Assembly (NCBI GenBank): GCA_963702535.1
Contig: CAVPDG010000003.1
Location: forward strand, 1-29,732
Reading direction: 5' to 3'
Length of the DNA stretch: 29,732 bases
DNA from: CAVPDG01 sp963702535
GTDB taxonomy: Bacteria; Chloroflexota; Anaerolineae; Anaerolineales; UBA4823
The notes beneath the pieces were generated by a model. It saw only the letters and a program-made list of their open reading frames with translations. It was not told the origin of the DNA and did not search any database. Shown piece after piece: positions 10,034 through 18,754 of the stretch; position 1 is the first letter of the stretch; each line of letters starts with the position of its first letter. The position numbers and the translations under genes were made by a program.

Positions 10034-12006
10034 TTAAAGCTGGAAAAAGAGCGAGATCACAAACGTGATGCTCAGCCCGATGATCTCGAGGGCTGCCAGA
10101 GCGGCGAGAATATAAACGACGATCATCCAGGAGGGGGAGCGGGAAGGCTGCGGCAGGGGCTCGCCCTCCGCCAGGCGGCGCACCAGGCGGGCGGCTTCAC
10201 GCGCCTGGTGCGCCAGGTCGCCGGCGCCGGCGCCGACCCACTGCCAGTCCGGGGCGGGGGTGGGTAGCACCAGGCGGGGACCTTCGAAACCCTGCAGCCA
10301 CAGGCGCATTGCCTCGGAAGGGCGGTAGAGCAGTTCGGCGGGCAGGAGCACGAGGCGGGCGGCGGAAAGCGTCTCGTCCGGGACGCCCTGGCTGTAAGAA
10401 TGCACCGCCACGGGCAACTCCTTCACCTCCCGCTCGAGGACATCCATAACCAGGCGGGCAAAATCGCCCTCGTCGGGCGCCAGCACCAGCACGGGGAACT
10501 GGGCGTGACGGCGCGCCAGCGAGCGCTCTGCCAGGCGGCTATCCTGGCGCAGGGCGAACCAATGGTAGAGCGCCAGGAGCAGGAACAAGAGCACTAAAGC
10601 CAGCAGGCGGGCGGAGACCAGGAGCATATCCGGAGCAGGTTGACCCAACATAGCGCGGATGAGCTGGTAAAGCAGCGCCCCGCTGCTGAACATCACCCCC
10701 AACACGCCGGCGAAGAGCGCCAGGAAGAGGTAGACCTTGCGCACCAGCGAGCGGCGCGCCCGGTCGCCAGCCTCGCCCTCGAGGGCAAACTCCTTGAGCA
10801 TGGGGAGCCAGGCGAGCAGCCAGAGCGGCAAGCCGGCGACCAGGGTAGCAAGGGCAGCCGCCAGGTTCTTGCGCAGCAAAACGCCCCACACAGCTCCAGG
10901 ATCGAGCAGCAGGTCGAAGAGGAAGCTGAGCAGAAGGTACAACCCGACGAAGACAGCCGCCAGCCCGATGCCAGCCAGGACGTAGGCATAGAGGCGGCGC
11001 AGCTCCGCGACCGCCGCGCGGACTCGCCCCTACGGGACTCGTCCGGGTGGAAGCGCATCTCCCGGTTCAGGAAATGCCCGTAATAAGCCCAGACCATGGC
11101 GGAGGGGATCAGCACCGAGAGAGGAGCGGCGATCTCGCCTATGAAACGGTTCAGGGTGTAGGGCTCGCCCAGGGCAAGGCGCAGCAAGCTGTACATAGTC
11201 AAGCCGGCGGCGACCAGCCCGGCGCACAGGCTGGCAAAGGCGAGCAGGTAGAGCGCCGCCAGGCGCAGCAACGAGGCGGACTCGGCGGGGTCGTCCAGCG
11301 AGCCCTGGATACGCAGCCAGACGAAGACCCAAATAGGCACTCCGACGAGCAGCAGCGCCAGCCCGTGGGCGAGCATGGCAGGTGTCAGCGCAAGGGTGGG
11401 CTTCGCCGCGCCCAGCTCGCCCAAAGAAGTCAGGGAGAACTGGAGCACCTGCTGGACGCCGAAGAAGACGAGCAGCAAGCCGTAGAGCAGCCAGACGTAG
11501 CGGTAGAGGCGGCGCACTTCGGGGAAAGCGTCACCCTGGGGGACTGCGCGCCAGTCGGAGAGCAGGACGGTGTAGAAATAAGCCGCCACCGCCAGGCTGA
11601 GCAGGATGGCAACCAGGTTATCGCCGAGGGACTGTCCGGCGCCGAACAACATGCGGAAGGGCGGCTGCCCGAAGGCGTCCAGGAAGAGGCGGTCGAAGAG
11701 GGCAAGGGCGTTCTGAGCGGCGGGGATGAGCAGCACCAGCAGGGCGCCGTAGAGGAATACGGCGCGCAGGCGGGCGGAGCGCTCCTCGGGATCACGGCGG
11801 GCAAGGCGCTGGGCGAGCAGCCAGTGGATCAAGAAGACGGGCACGCCCACCAGGATGAGGGCGAGCGCCCCCGCCAGCCGGGAGACGCTGCCGCCAACGA
11901 CGGCGCCGGCGAAGAAGGAGCGCGCCAGACCGATGGCGCCCCACAGGACGACTTCGACGCTGACCAGGGCTACAGCATAGAGGTAGAGACGGCGGATGGT
12001 GGGCAT
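10034..12006 (-). CDS. DUF5671 polytopic membrane protein, one frameshift
   Basis: A large membrane protein of about 655 residues built from repeated DUF5671-type units. Each begins with RRLYLYAVALVS-like segments (RRLYLYAVAL, RRLYRYVWLLYG, RRLYAYVLAGIG, RKVYLFLALFAG) and has about four membrane helices. The repeats end near residue 480. A soluble segment of roughly 150 residues (FPVLVLAPDEGDFARLVMDV onward) follows, then a last membrane helix (VVYILAALAALEIIGLSITF). The function is unknown. One frame change near 11020 splits it; both halves show the repeat structure, so a sequencing error is likely. AGGAGG lies five bases before the ATG at 12006. It is the last gene of a three-gene membrane-protein operon, 15 bases after its neighbour. 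Confidence 0.75.
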
Positions 12007-12021
12007 GCGGACCTCCTGGGC

Positions 12022-12495
12022 TCAGGGTTGGGAGGGCAGGTACCAGTCGTAGCCCCAGAAGGGGTAAGGCAGGCTGAGGATCTTCCAGGCGCCGCCGGGG
12101 TCGCGGGCGAGCAGGGCGCTGCCGGGGCTGCGGCTGGAATCGGAGAAGGGACCTGAGCCGGCGTAGATGACAACCAGGTCGACCACGGCGCGGTCGCCGG
12201 TGAGGGTAGCGCCCTGGATGGAGAGACCGACGCTGGAGGGGTCGGCGGCGCGGGTGAGGAAGTACGCCTGGAAGCGCTCGAAATCCGGCTTCCCCTCGGC
12301 ATCCTGCAGGAGAGCATAGGCGCGGGCGTAATCCAGCTTCTGTAAAGCGAGTGCATAGTTGCGCACCACACCTTCCGGCGTATCGCCCGGACCGTAAACC
12401 TGGTTCTCACGGCGCAGGAAGAAGAGGGCGAGGGCGGCGACGACCAGGAGGCAGACGCCAATCAGGAGGATCCACAGGAAGCGGTCGGTTTTCAT
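12022..12495 (-). CDS. Membrane-anchored hypothetical protein
   Basis: 157 residues with an N-terminal membrane anchor (FLWILLIGVCLLVVAALALF, residues 6-25) and an extracytoplasmic domain. That domain begins with TPEGVVRNYALALQKLDYARA, a pattern seen in NTF2-like and DUF4878-like lipoprotein domains, where a helix with repeated aromatic and basic positions precedes a curved sheet. No catalytic residues stand out and I cannot assign a function. It sits between two other membrane-protein genes (15 bases before the DUF5671 gene, 27 bases after the PLDc_N-like gene), so it probably belongs to the same envelope-related operon. Confidence 0.65.
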   Translation of the reverse strand: MKTDRFLWILLIGVCLLVVAALALFFLRRENQVYGPGDTPEGVVRNYALALQKLDYARAYALLQDAEGKPDFERFQAYFLTRAADPSSVGLSIQGATLTGDRAVVDLVVIYAGSGPFSDSSRSPGSALLARDPGGAWKILSLPYPFWGYDWYLPSQP

Positions 12496-12522
12496 GGCAA
12501 AAGCGCTGTGGCGGGAGGCGGC

Positions 12523-12717
12523 TCAGGCGGGGCGCCCCGGTCGCAGAAGGATGACTAGAAAGGGTCCCAGGAAGGGGATGAAAATGACGAGCATGCCCCA
12601 GGCGAGGTACTGCGGCAAGGACAGGCTGCGCCGGCGCAGGTAGAAAGCGGCGATGAGCGCCATGCCCAGGGCGCTGAGGAAGAGCAGGAGGAACATCACT
12701 TGAGAGGAAAGGGCCAT
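12523..12717 (-). CDS. Small PLDc_N-like membrane protein
   Basis: A 64-residue protein with two membrane helices and the PLDc_N pattern: YLAWGMLVIFIPFLGPFLVI followed by LLRPGRP. This fold is found as the N-terminal membrane part of cardiolipin synthases and as stand-alone small proteins of unknown role. An earlier in-frame ATG exists at 12738, but the -10 TACAAT lies between the two ATGs. Transcription would therefore start close to 12717, which makes 12717 the likely start, with a leaderless or nearly leaderless message. First gene of the operon running down to 10034. Confidence 0.62.
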   Translation of the reverse strand: MALSSQVMFLLLFLSALGMALIAAFYLRRRSLSLPQYLAWGMLVIFIPFLGPFLVILLRPGRPA

Positions 12718-12726
12718 CCTGAAAAG

Positions 12727-12755
12727 ATTGTAGTGCATTTCGACGGGGAAAGCAA
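12727..12755 (-). promoter_or_regulatory. Promoter of the three-gene membrane-protein operon
   Basis: On the minus strand TTGCTT (12755-12750), a 17-base spacer and TACAAT (12732-12727) are followed nine bases later by the ATG at 12717. The predicted transcript start falls within a few bases of that ATG, so the first gene is probably read from a leaderless message. Confidence 0.6.
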
Positions 12756-12779
12756 GCGGGTTGAGGTATAAGCAGAGTC

Positions 12780-12899
12780 TTCAACCACCCTCTGGTCCAG
12801 TGATTGCAGGCAGATCAGGCTCCAATTCTTAATTTCAACAGATGTATTGTATCCTCGCGAAGCCTGGCTTTAGCCCAGTCTTTTTGGCTGGTGGTTGAA
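12780..12899. repeat. 120-base element bounded by 10-bp inverted repeats
   Basis: TTCAACCACC (12780-12789) and GGTGGTTGAA (12890-12899) are perfect inverted copies. Inside, CTGGCTTTAGCCCAG near 12864-12878 forms a further small hairpin. The arrangement resembles REP-type or MITE-like intergenic elements. No open frame or target duplication is evident. It lies in the non-coding stretch 12718-13080 between the membrane-protein operon and cydAB. Confidence 0.45.
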
Positions 12900-12987
12900 A
12901 GCTCGCCCATACCGTCTAAAATATGGGGGAGATGGCGGTGTCTGAATAAATATCCTTTAAGAGCAGCAAGATAGCTGCCCTTTTGCA

Positions 12988-13032
12988 TATTTGCACTGGT
13001 TATTAGGATTAACCTAACAACCAGTGCAAATA
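12988..13032. terminator. Long imperfect hairpin downstream of cydB
   Basis: Arms of 14 bases (12988-13001 and 13019-13032) pair perfectly. After one mismatch (12002-type A/C pair at 13002 and 13018) five more pairs TTAGG/CCTAA (13003-13007 and 13013-13017) enclose a five-base loop. It lies 49 bases downstream of the cydB stop. No U-run follows on the minus strand; on the plus strand TATTTTT follows 9 bases later. It may act as a terminator or RNA 3' end stabiliser for cydAB, or be a mobile palindrome. Confidence 0.5.
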
Positions 13033-13080
13033 ATTACAGTATTTTTGGGGGGAACGTCAAGGATTTCTGGAACAAGCTTA

Positions 13081-14116
13081 TCAATACGTCAGCGTCTCGG
13101 GCTTGGCCTCGATGCGCTTGCGGAAAACCCAGTAGCTCCAGCCCTGGTAGACCAGGACGATGGGCACGAAGATCAGCGCCACGATGGTCATGATCGTCAG
13201 GGTGTAGGGGGAGGAGGAGGCGTTGTAGATGGTCAGGCTCCAGTCGGGGTTGAGGCTGGAGATCATCACCCGCGGGTACATGATCAGGAACATGGTAACC
13301 AGGGCAAAGGCGATGCTGACGGCGGTGGTGATGAACGCCCAGCCCTCGCGCTTGCGGCGCAGGAAATAGCCGGTGAGCAGGATGGCGACCATGCCGGTGA
13401 TGGGCACCACGCCGGGATTGACGCCCAGGCGGGCGTACATATCGGTCGCCAGGTAGGTGGCGACCAGCAGCGCCAGGAGCGCCAGCACCGTGACCAGCCA
13501 CATACGCCCGGCGACGCGGCGGGCTTTCTCCTGCAGCTCGCCGGTGGTCTTGAGGCTGAGGAAGATGGCGCCGTAGAGGGTGAAGACCACCACGGTGGAG
13601 ATACCCGCCAGCAGGGCGTAGGGATTGAGCAGGAAGAAGAAGCCGCCGACGTAGTTCATGCTGGCGTCGATGGGCACGCCGCGCACCAGGTTGCCAAAAG
13701 CCACGCCCAGGAGCAGGGCGGGCAGCAGGCTGCCGACGAAGATGCACCAATCCCACAGGCTGCGCCATTTGGGGTTGGCGTCCTTGCTGCGGTATTCGAA
13801 CGCCACACCGCGCACGATGAGCGCCAGCAGGAGCAGAAAGAGCGCCAGGTAGAAGCCGCTGAACAGGGTGGCGTACCAGTTCGGGAAAGGCGGCAAAGGT
13901 AGCCCCGCCGGCGGTGAGCAACCAGACCTCGTTGCCGTCCCAGTGCGGTCCGATGGTGTTGATGATCACGCGGCGCTTCAGGTCGACCTTCTGCGGGTCC
14001 GCGTCTTTGCTCAGGAAAGGCAGCAGGATGCCCACGCCGAAATCGAAGCCTTCCAGGACGAAGAAGCCGATGTAGAGCACGGCTACCAGGATAAACCAGA
14101 GTGTGTTGAGTGTCAT
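13081..14116 (-). CDS. cydB: Cytochrome bd oxidase subunit II, one frameshift
   Basis: Subunit II of the membrane quinol oxidase that reduces oxygen to water with very high affinity. The N-terminus reads MTLNTLWFILVAVLYIGFFV then LEGFDFGVGILLPFL, the usual first helices. HWDGNEVWLLTAGGATFAAF follows near residues 58-77, including the conserved GNEVWL block. From there the frame changes near 13890 and the rest reads PNWYATLFSGFYLALFLLLL through to QGWSYWVFRKRI at the C-terminus. The total of about 344 residues is normal. A single indel explains the break. GGAGG lies six bases before the ATG, 18 bases after cydA, so the two form an operon. Confidence 0.9.
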
Positions 14117-14134
14117 CCTATACCTCCGCTCGCC

Positions 14135-15532
14135 TTAATCCTGCGCGCCCACCAAGGAGGGCAGCGGATCGCCAGCTTCGGGCTGCGACGCCGCCTCTTC
14201 GGGAGCCGGGACGATCTTGGCAAATTTAACCATCAGGTAGACATTGGCGACGATCAGGGCGGCGTAGATCAACGTGAAGCCGACCAGGGTGATCGCAACC
14301 GTGCCCGCCCCGACCATCGTCGAAACGCCCTTTTCGATGCGCATCAGCCCGTACACGATCCAGGGGAAGCGCCCGACCTCGGTCAGCACCCAGCCGGCGG
14401 TGTTGGCGATGTAGGGCAGGGCAATGGCGTACAGGTAGAGGCGCAGGGTACGCCTGCGGGTGGTGACCATCTCGCCCATCACCATGAACAGGGCGTAGAG
14501 CGCCAGGGCGAGGAGCAGGAAGCCGGCGCCCACCATGATGCGGAAGGACCAGTAGGTGATGGCGACCGGCGGGATGTAGTTGCCGGCGCCGAAGGTCGCT
14601 TCGTACTCCGTCTGCAAATCGTTAATGCCCTTGATCTCGCACTCGAGCTGGTTATAGGAGAGCAAGCAGAGCAGGCGCGGGATGCGGATGGCAAAAACCT
14701 CCTGGCGCTGGGAGAGATCGCCGATGGTCAAGATGGAGAAGGAAGCCGGGGACTCGGTCTCGTAGAGGGCTTCGGCGGACGCCATCTTCATCGGCTGGGT
14801 CTCCATCAGGTGCTGGGTCTGGCTGTGACCGTTGAGCACCACCAGGACGATGGAGATGGCGCCGATCATGGCGGCGATCTGGAAGGAGCGGCGGAAGAGG
14901 TCGATCTCGTTCTTGCGCAGCAAGTGGTAGGCGCTGACGCCCATGACGAAGAAGGCGGCGGTGGTGAAGCCGGCGAAGACGGTATGCGGGAACTGGGTCG
15001 CCAGGGTGGGATTGAGCAGCAGGTCCAGGAAGTTGTTCATCTCCAGCCGCCCGTTGCGCAGCACGTAGCCGACGGGCTGCTGCATGAACGAGTTCGCTGC
15101 CAGGATCCACAGGGCGGAGACGTTGGTGCCGATGGCGACCAGCCAGATGGCGGCGGCGTGCATGCCCTTGGAGAGCTTATCCCAGCCGAAGATCCAGATG
15201 CCCAGGAAGGTCGATTCCAGGAAGAAAGCCAGCAGGGCTTCGATCGCCAGCGGGGCGCCGAAGATATCGCCCACAAAGCGGGAGTATTCCGACCAGTTCA
15301 TGCCAAACTGGAACTCCTGGACGATGCCGGTGACCACCCCCAGGGCGAAGTTGATGACGAACAGCTTGCCCCAGAATTTGGTCATGCGCTTGTAGACATC
15401 CTGACCGGTGCGCACATAGAAGGTTTCCATGAGCGCCACCAGGATCGAGAGCCCAAGCGTCAGCGGGACGAAAAAGAAGTGGTAGATGGTGGTAATGGCG
15501 AACTGCAAACGCGCCAAAATCAAAGGATCCAT
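14135..15532 (-). CDS. cydA: Cytochrome bd oxidase subunit I
   Basis: 465 residues, intact. Subunit I carries all three haems and the quinol site. Visible key residues are His18 in TTIYHFFFVPLTLG (high-spin haem ligand), the two glutamates in APLAIEALLAFFLESTF (proton path), the histidine in FPHTVFAGFTT and the methionine in YWSFRIMVGAGF (haem b558 ligands). The usual GRQPW sequence near residue 390 reads GRFPW here. The quinol-binding loop region is short, of the S type. AAGGAG lies eight bases before the ATG at 15532. A promoter sits at 15576-15604. Presence of a bd oxidase suits a microaerobic or oxygen-scavenging lifestyle in a mostly fermentative lineage. Confidence 0.95.
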   Translation of the reverse strand: MDPLILARLQFAITTIYHFFFVPLTLGLSILVALMETFYVRTGQDVYKRMTKFWGKLFVINFALGVVTGIVQEFQFGMNWSEYSRFVGDIFGAPLAIEALLAFFLESTFLGIWIFGWDKLSKGMHAAAIWLVAIGTNVSALWILAANSFMQQPVGYVLRNGRLEMNNFLDLLLNPTLATQFPHTVFAGFTTAAFFVMGVSAYHLLRKNEIDLFRRSFQIAAMIGAISIVLVVLNGHSQTQHLMETQPMKMASAEALYETESPASFSILTIGDLSQRQEVFAIRIPRLLCLLSYNQLECEIKGINDLQTEYEATFGAGNYIPPVAITYWSFRIMVGAGFLLLALALYALFMVMGEMVTTRRRTLRLYLYAIALPYIANTAGWVLTEVGRFPWIVYGLMRIEKGVSTMVGAGTVAITLVGFTLIYAALIVANVYLMVKFAKIVPAPEEAASQPEAGDPLPSLVGAQD

Positions 15533-15575
15533 GCGGGTTTCTCCTTGAACTTAAGCACTTGAGCGGTTGTCACAA

Positions 15576-15604
15576 ATAGTACACACTCCCCCCCGGCAGG
15601 TCAA
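15576..15604 (-). promoter_or_regulatory. Promoter of cydAB
   Basis: On the minus strand TTGACC (15604-15599), a 17-base spacer that includes seven G, and TACTAT (15581-15576). The predicted start near 15569 leaves a leader of about 37 bases to the cydA ATG. No clear FNR or ArcA box is seen. Confidence 0.65.
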
Positions 15605-15657
15605 TCCCAAATGATCACCTCCCCGGAATGACAAAAGTCCTTTAAGCCCAAGAATGG

Positions 15658-16287
15658 CTATGGCATGCGGTCTTTTCCGGCGATGTCCGGATCGATACGG
15701 CGGGCAAGCTCTTCCGCCTGCGCCAGCTCTTCCGGCGTGTTGACATTCGAGAAGGCGATCCCCTGCGGATCGTAGGGGCGGACCTCTTCCGGGGGCATCA
15801 GGCGCACCTTCGCCTGGGCGTACCAGGCGTCCACCCGCCAGCGGTCGGCGGCAATCGCCGCCTGGATGAGGGGCAGGCAGGCGTCGCGCCGGTAGACGGC
15901 GTGGAAAGGCTCCGTGCCGCCCTCGGTGCGCGGGATGACGGCGTCGCTGCTGGAGGCGAGCAGCAGGTCGCGCTCGGCGGCAAGCAGAGGTGGGCTGGCA
16001 AAGGGCATGTCGCAGGCGACGACGGCGACGAGCGGCTGGCGGGCGGCGTGCAGGGCGGTGTACAGCCCGCCCAGGGCGCCGCGCCCGGGGATCACATCCT
16101 GGAAGAGCGGCAGCCCTAAGAAACGGTAGGCTTCCGGGCGGTTGGTGGTGACCAGCAGCTCGTCTGCCAGCGGGCTGAGGCGCCCGATGAGGCGCTGGAT
16201 GAGCGGCTTGCCGAGGAAGGGCAGCAGGGCTTTGTCCTGACCCATACGCCGCGACTCGCCTCCAGCCTGGATGACAACGGTGAGCAT
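15658..16287 (-). CDS. mobA: Molybdenum cofactor guanylyltransferase
   Basis: 209 residues. MobA attaches GMP from GTP to molybdopterin to make the guanine-dinucleotide cofactor for molybdo- and tungsto-enzymes in the cytosol. The nucleotidyltransferase signature is QAGGESRRMGQDKALL at residues 7-22, followed by GRGALGGLYTAL near residue 68 and the metal-binding CDMPF near residue 91. FSNVNTPEEL near the C-terminus is typical of MobA. The gene is intact. The ATG at 16287 lies only seven bases after a TATAAT, so the message is probably leaderless. No other cofactor gene adjoins, and no molybdoenzyme is encoded in the window. Confidence 0.92.
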   Translation of the reverse strand: MLTVVIQAGGESRRMGQDKALLPFLGKPLIQRLIGRLSPLADELLVTTNRPEAYRFLGLPLFQDVIPGRGALGGLYTALHAARQPLVAVVACDMPFASPPLLAAERDLLLASSSDAVIPRTEGGTEPFHAVYRRDACLPLIQAAIAADRWRVDAWYAQAKVRLMPPEEVRPYDPQGIAFSNVNTPEELAQAEELARRIDPDIAGKDRMP

Positions 16288-16294
16288 AGATTTG

Positions 16295-16302
16295 ATTATA
16301 AT
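16295..16302. promoter_or_regulatory. Overlapping divergent -10 elements of mobA and amrS
   Basis: ATTATAAT contains TATAAT on both strands: 16300-16295 reading towards mobA and 16297-16302 reading towards amrS. Neither direction has a strong -35 at 17 bases; ATGACA (16271-16276) lies 20 bases before the plus-strand element. The mobA transcript would start at or just before its ATG, and the amrS leader would be about 70 bases. Confidence 0.5.
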
Positions 16303-16380
16303 GTAAGAATTACCCGCAAATTCGAGGGGTTCCGATTTTGGATGGGCTCTAAAGGAAACACCTCTGGAGGAGCGTTTAAC

Positions 16381-17496
16381 ATGTCTGGAGTGGCTGATCT
16401 ATTGGATGAAATGACCGTGGAGGGGGAGCTGTATGAAGCGCTGCCGGAGGGGGCAGTGCGCTGCACCGCCTGCGGGCACCGCTGCCTGATCCGCGATGGG
16501 CGGCGGGGCGTCTGCCAGGTGCGCTTCAACCAGGGGGGCAAGCTGCGCGTGCCGTGGGGCTACGTGGCTGCGCTGCAGGTTGACCCGATCGAGAAGAAGC
16601 CTTTCTTCCACCTGCTGCCCGGCAGCGATGCCCTGACCTTCGGCATGCTGGGATGCGATTTCCATTGCGGCTACTGCCAGAACTGGTTCACCTCCCAGGC
16701 GCTGCGCGACCCGGCGTCTGACGGCGCGGCTGACTACGTGCGCCGGGTGACGCCGCAGCAGATGGTCGCCATTGCGCAGCGCAGCGGGGCGGAGATCATC
16801 GCCGCCTCGTATAACGAGCCGCTGATCACCAGCGAATGGGCGGTCGGCATCTTCAAGGAAGCCAAGAAAGCCGGCTTGAAATGCGCCTACATCTCGAACG
16901 GCAACGCCACGCCGGAGGTGCTGGATTACCTGCGCCCGTACCTGGCTGCTTACAAGATCGATCTGAAGACGATGCAAGACCGCCACTACCGCCAGCTAGG
17001 CGGGGTGCTGGAGCACGTGCTGGACAGCATCCAGCAGGCGCACGACCTGGGCTTGTGGGTGGAGGTGGTCACCCTGGTGGTGCCGGGCTTCAACGACAGC
17101 ACCGAGGAGCTGATGGACGCGGCGCGCTTCATCGCCGGCGTCTCAAAGGATATCCCCTGGCACGTGACGGCTTTCCACCCGGATTACAAGATGACCGACC
17201 CGCCGCCCACCTCGGTGCGCACGCTGCTGCGGGCGGCGGAGATCGGGCAGGAAGCGGGGCTGAACTACGTGTACGCCGGCAATATCCCCGGCAGGCTGGG
17301 GGAGTACGAGCGCACGCTATGCCCGCAGTGCCAGAGCGTGCTGGTGGAGCGCACTGGCTATGTGATCCACAGCTACCGGATCACGCCGCAGGGCACCTGC
17401 CCCAAGTGCAGCCAGAAGATCGCCGGGGTGTGGAGCGAGCAGCCGGAGCGGGTGCGCACCGGCGGACCGGGCATGCCGCGCCGGATCATGCATTAA
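16381..17496 (+). CDS. amrS: AmmeMemoRadiSam-system radical SAM enzyme
   Basis: 371 residues, a PflA-like radical SAM protein of the AmrS type. These genes usually go with Memo and AMMECR1 family genes, and the reaction is not established. Cys92, Cys96 and Cys99 in GMLGCDFHCGYCQNW form the CxxxCxxC cluster motif. An N-terminal cysteine group (Cys28, 31, 35, 45) and two C-terminal CPxC pairs (CPQC, CPKC) are typical of AmrS and could hold zinc or another cluster. SYNEPLI and YKIDLKTM are family signatures. The ATG at 16381 is chosen because GGAGGAG lies eight bases upstream; the in-frame ATG at 16342 has no such site. Memo and AMMECR1 genes are absent from the window. Confidence 0.88.
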   Translation: MSGVADLLDEMTVEGELYEALPEGAVRCTACGHRCLIRDGRRGVCQVRFNQGGKLRVPWGYVAALQVDPIEKKPFFHLLPGSDALTFGMLGCDFHCGYCQNWFTSQALRDPASDGAADYVRRVTPQQMVAIAQRSGAEIIAASYNEPLITSEWAVGIFKEAKKAGLKCAYISNGNATPEVLDYLRPYLAAYKIDLKTMQDRHYRQLGGVLEHVLDSIQQAHDLGLWVEVVTLVVPGFNDSTEELMDAARFIAGVSKDIPWHVTAFHPDYKMTDPPPTSVRTLLRAAEIGQEAGLNYVYAGNIPGRLGEYERTLCPQCQSVLVERTGYVIHSYRITPQGTCPKCSQKIAGVWSEQPERVRTGGPGMPRRIMH

Positions 17497-17526
17497 GGTG
17501 GGATAATCCCGAAAAAACCCTGAGCC

Positions 17527-18551
17527 CTAAGCACGGCGGATCATGGCCCGCACGATGAAGCGATCGATGGCGCCGAAACGATATTTGTACTCTTCATCGC
17601 CGCGCATGAAGTCGAAGGCGCGGCGCTTGTTCTCGTTTGCCCATTGCAACAGGTAGCCGAGCAGCACCCAGCCGGGTGAGACGGCGCTGTGCTTGAAATC
17701 CAGCCCCGAGTTGTAAACCCAGATATGGTTGCCGTAATCGAAGCTGAGGTAGGCGGCGGCTTTCTCATCGCCCACATCCAGGAAGGCCAGCTGCAGCCAG
17801 CCGCCGTCGAAAGCGGCGCGGGCAGCCGCCCGCATCTGGGAGCGCATGGCTGGGGTGAGGAAAGCTTTCTTATCGGGGTCCTGCTCCATCAGGTAGAAGA
17901 AGGATCGATCTGCTCATCCAGGCGAGCGGGGTCGCCGGCGATGTACCAGCGCACGGGGACCTCGTAGCTTTCAGCGCGGCGCATCTTGCGGCGGATCTCG
18001 TGGCGCTGCTTCTTATCGATACCCGCCAGGTAGGTCTCCCAATCGCCGGGCAGCGGGATGTAGGGGCAATGCTGCAGCCGCTCCTGGGTATAGGTCCAGC
18101 CGCGGCGAGCGGCGGCAGCCTGCAAGACCGCCAGGGTGGGCGACCCCTCCAGGAGGTTGTAGAAATCCAACACCTTCCAGGGTGGCGCCAGGGGCGTCTG
18201 CAGGTGGTCGAAAAGCGCTTCCACGAAAGCCGAGGCGTCATCGGGGCAGATGATCACGTCCAGGTAATCGGAGATCTCGATGCTGCCGAGCAGCATGAGA
18301 GCCGGCTCGCCCTGGCGGTTTTCGGTGAAGAAGAGCGGGGCGACGGCGCCCAGGCTGCCGTCCGCCCGGCGGGCAGCGACCACGTACAGGTCGCCGTCTC
18401 GCCATTCGCCGCCCCCCAGCGTGCGCCACCAGGCAGCCAGGTACTCGTGGCGCAAAAATGGCACGTGACTTGCACTGCAATCCAGCAAGCTGTTCCACTC
18501 AGCGGCAAGCCCGTCGAACTCTTCAAGGGTTTGAATGATTTGTAGCTGCAT
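17527..18551 (-). CDS. FemAB/CelD-like GNAT acyltransferase, one frameshift
   Basis: About 341 residues of a BcsL/CelD-like (FemAB-related, double GNAT fold) family, cytosolic proteins that transfer acyl or aminoacyl groups in envelope polysaccharide or peptidoglycan modification. Typical blocks are LAAEWNSLLDCSASHVPFLR at the N-terminus, LYVVAARRADGSLGAVAPLF near residue 80 and IDKKQRHEIRRKMRRAE near residue 200. After a frame change near 17904 come AAYLSFDYGNHIWVYNSG, PGWVLLGYLLQWA and the C-terminal DFMRGDEEYKYRFG, the family's most conserved motif. One indel restores a full-length protein. The ATG at 18551 is preferred (GGAG six bases upstream) to the one at 18626. It converges on amrS with 30 bases between stops. 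The substrate is unknown. Confidence 0.82.
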
Positions 18552-18647
18552 GCGATCTCCATCCAGCGCGTTGCCTGAGAATATCGAGGCGAGACCTTTG
18601 CGCCCGGCGGCGCAGAAGGTGAGCACTCAACCATTGCATTTTACCAG

Positions 18648-18653
18648 TATAAT
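18648..18653 (+). promoter_or_regulatory. Possible -10 for the phosphatase-like gene
   Basis: A perfect TATAAT at 18648-18653 in the 203-base gap between divergent genes. There is no convincing -35 at normal spacing, and the leader to the ATG at 18755 would be about 95 bases. No Shine-Dalgarno is clear before that ATG. Confidence 0.35.
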
Positions 18654-18754
18654 TTCAAGTGAAGGGAAGCGAGCGGCGCTAACTGCGCCGCCAAGCCTGA
18701 CCCAAACCAAACCGCGATGAAGGCCGCGACCTATGCCACCAGCCGTGTGATCGA

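Noticed and set aside
13868..15562. Long plus-strand open frame opposite cydAB (564 codons), and similar ones opposite 10-14 kb.
   Set aside because: They are antisense shadows of GC-rich genes, with His/Asp/Gly/Gln-rich composition and no recognisable domain.
17497..17526. GGGATAATCCC after amrS followed by AAAAAA, considered as a terminator.
   Set aside because: The palindrome leaves no room for a loop and is followed by A rather than T on the amrS strand.
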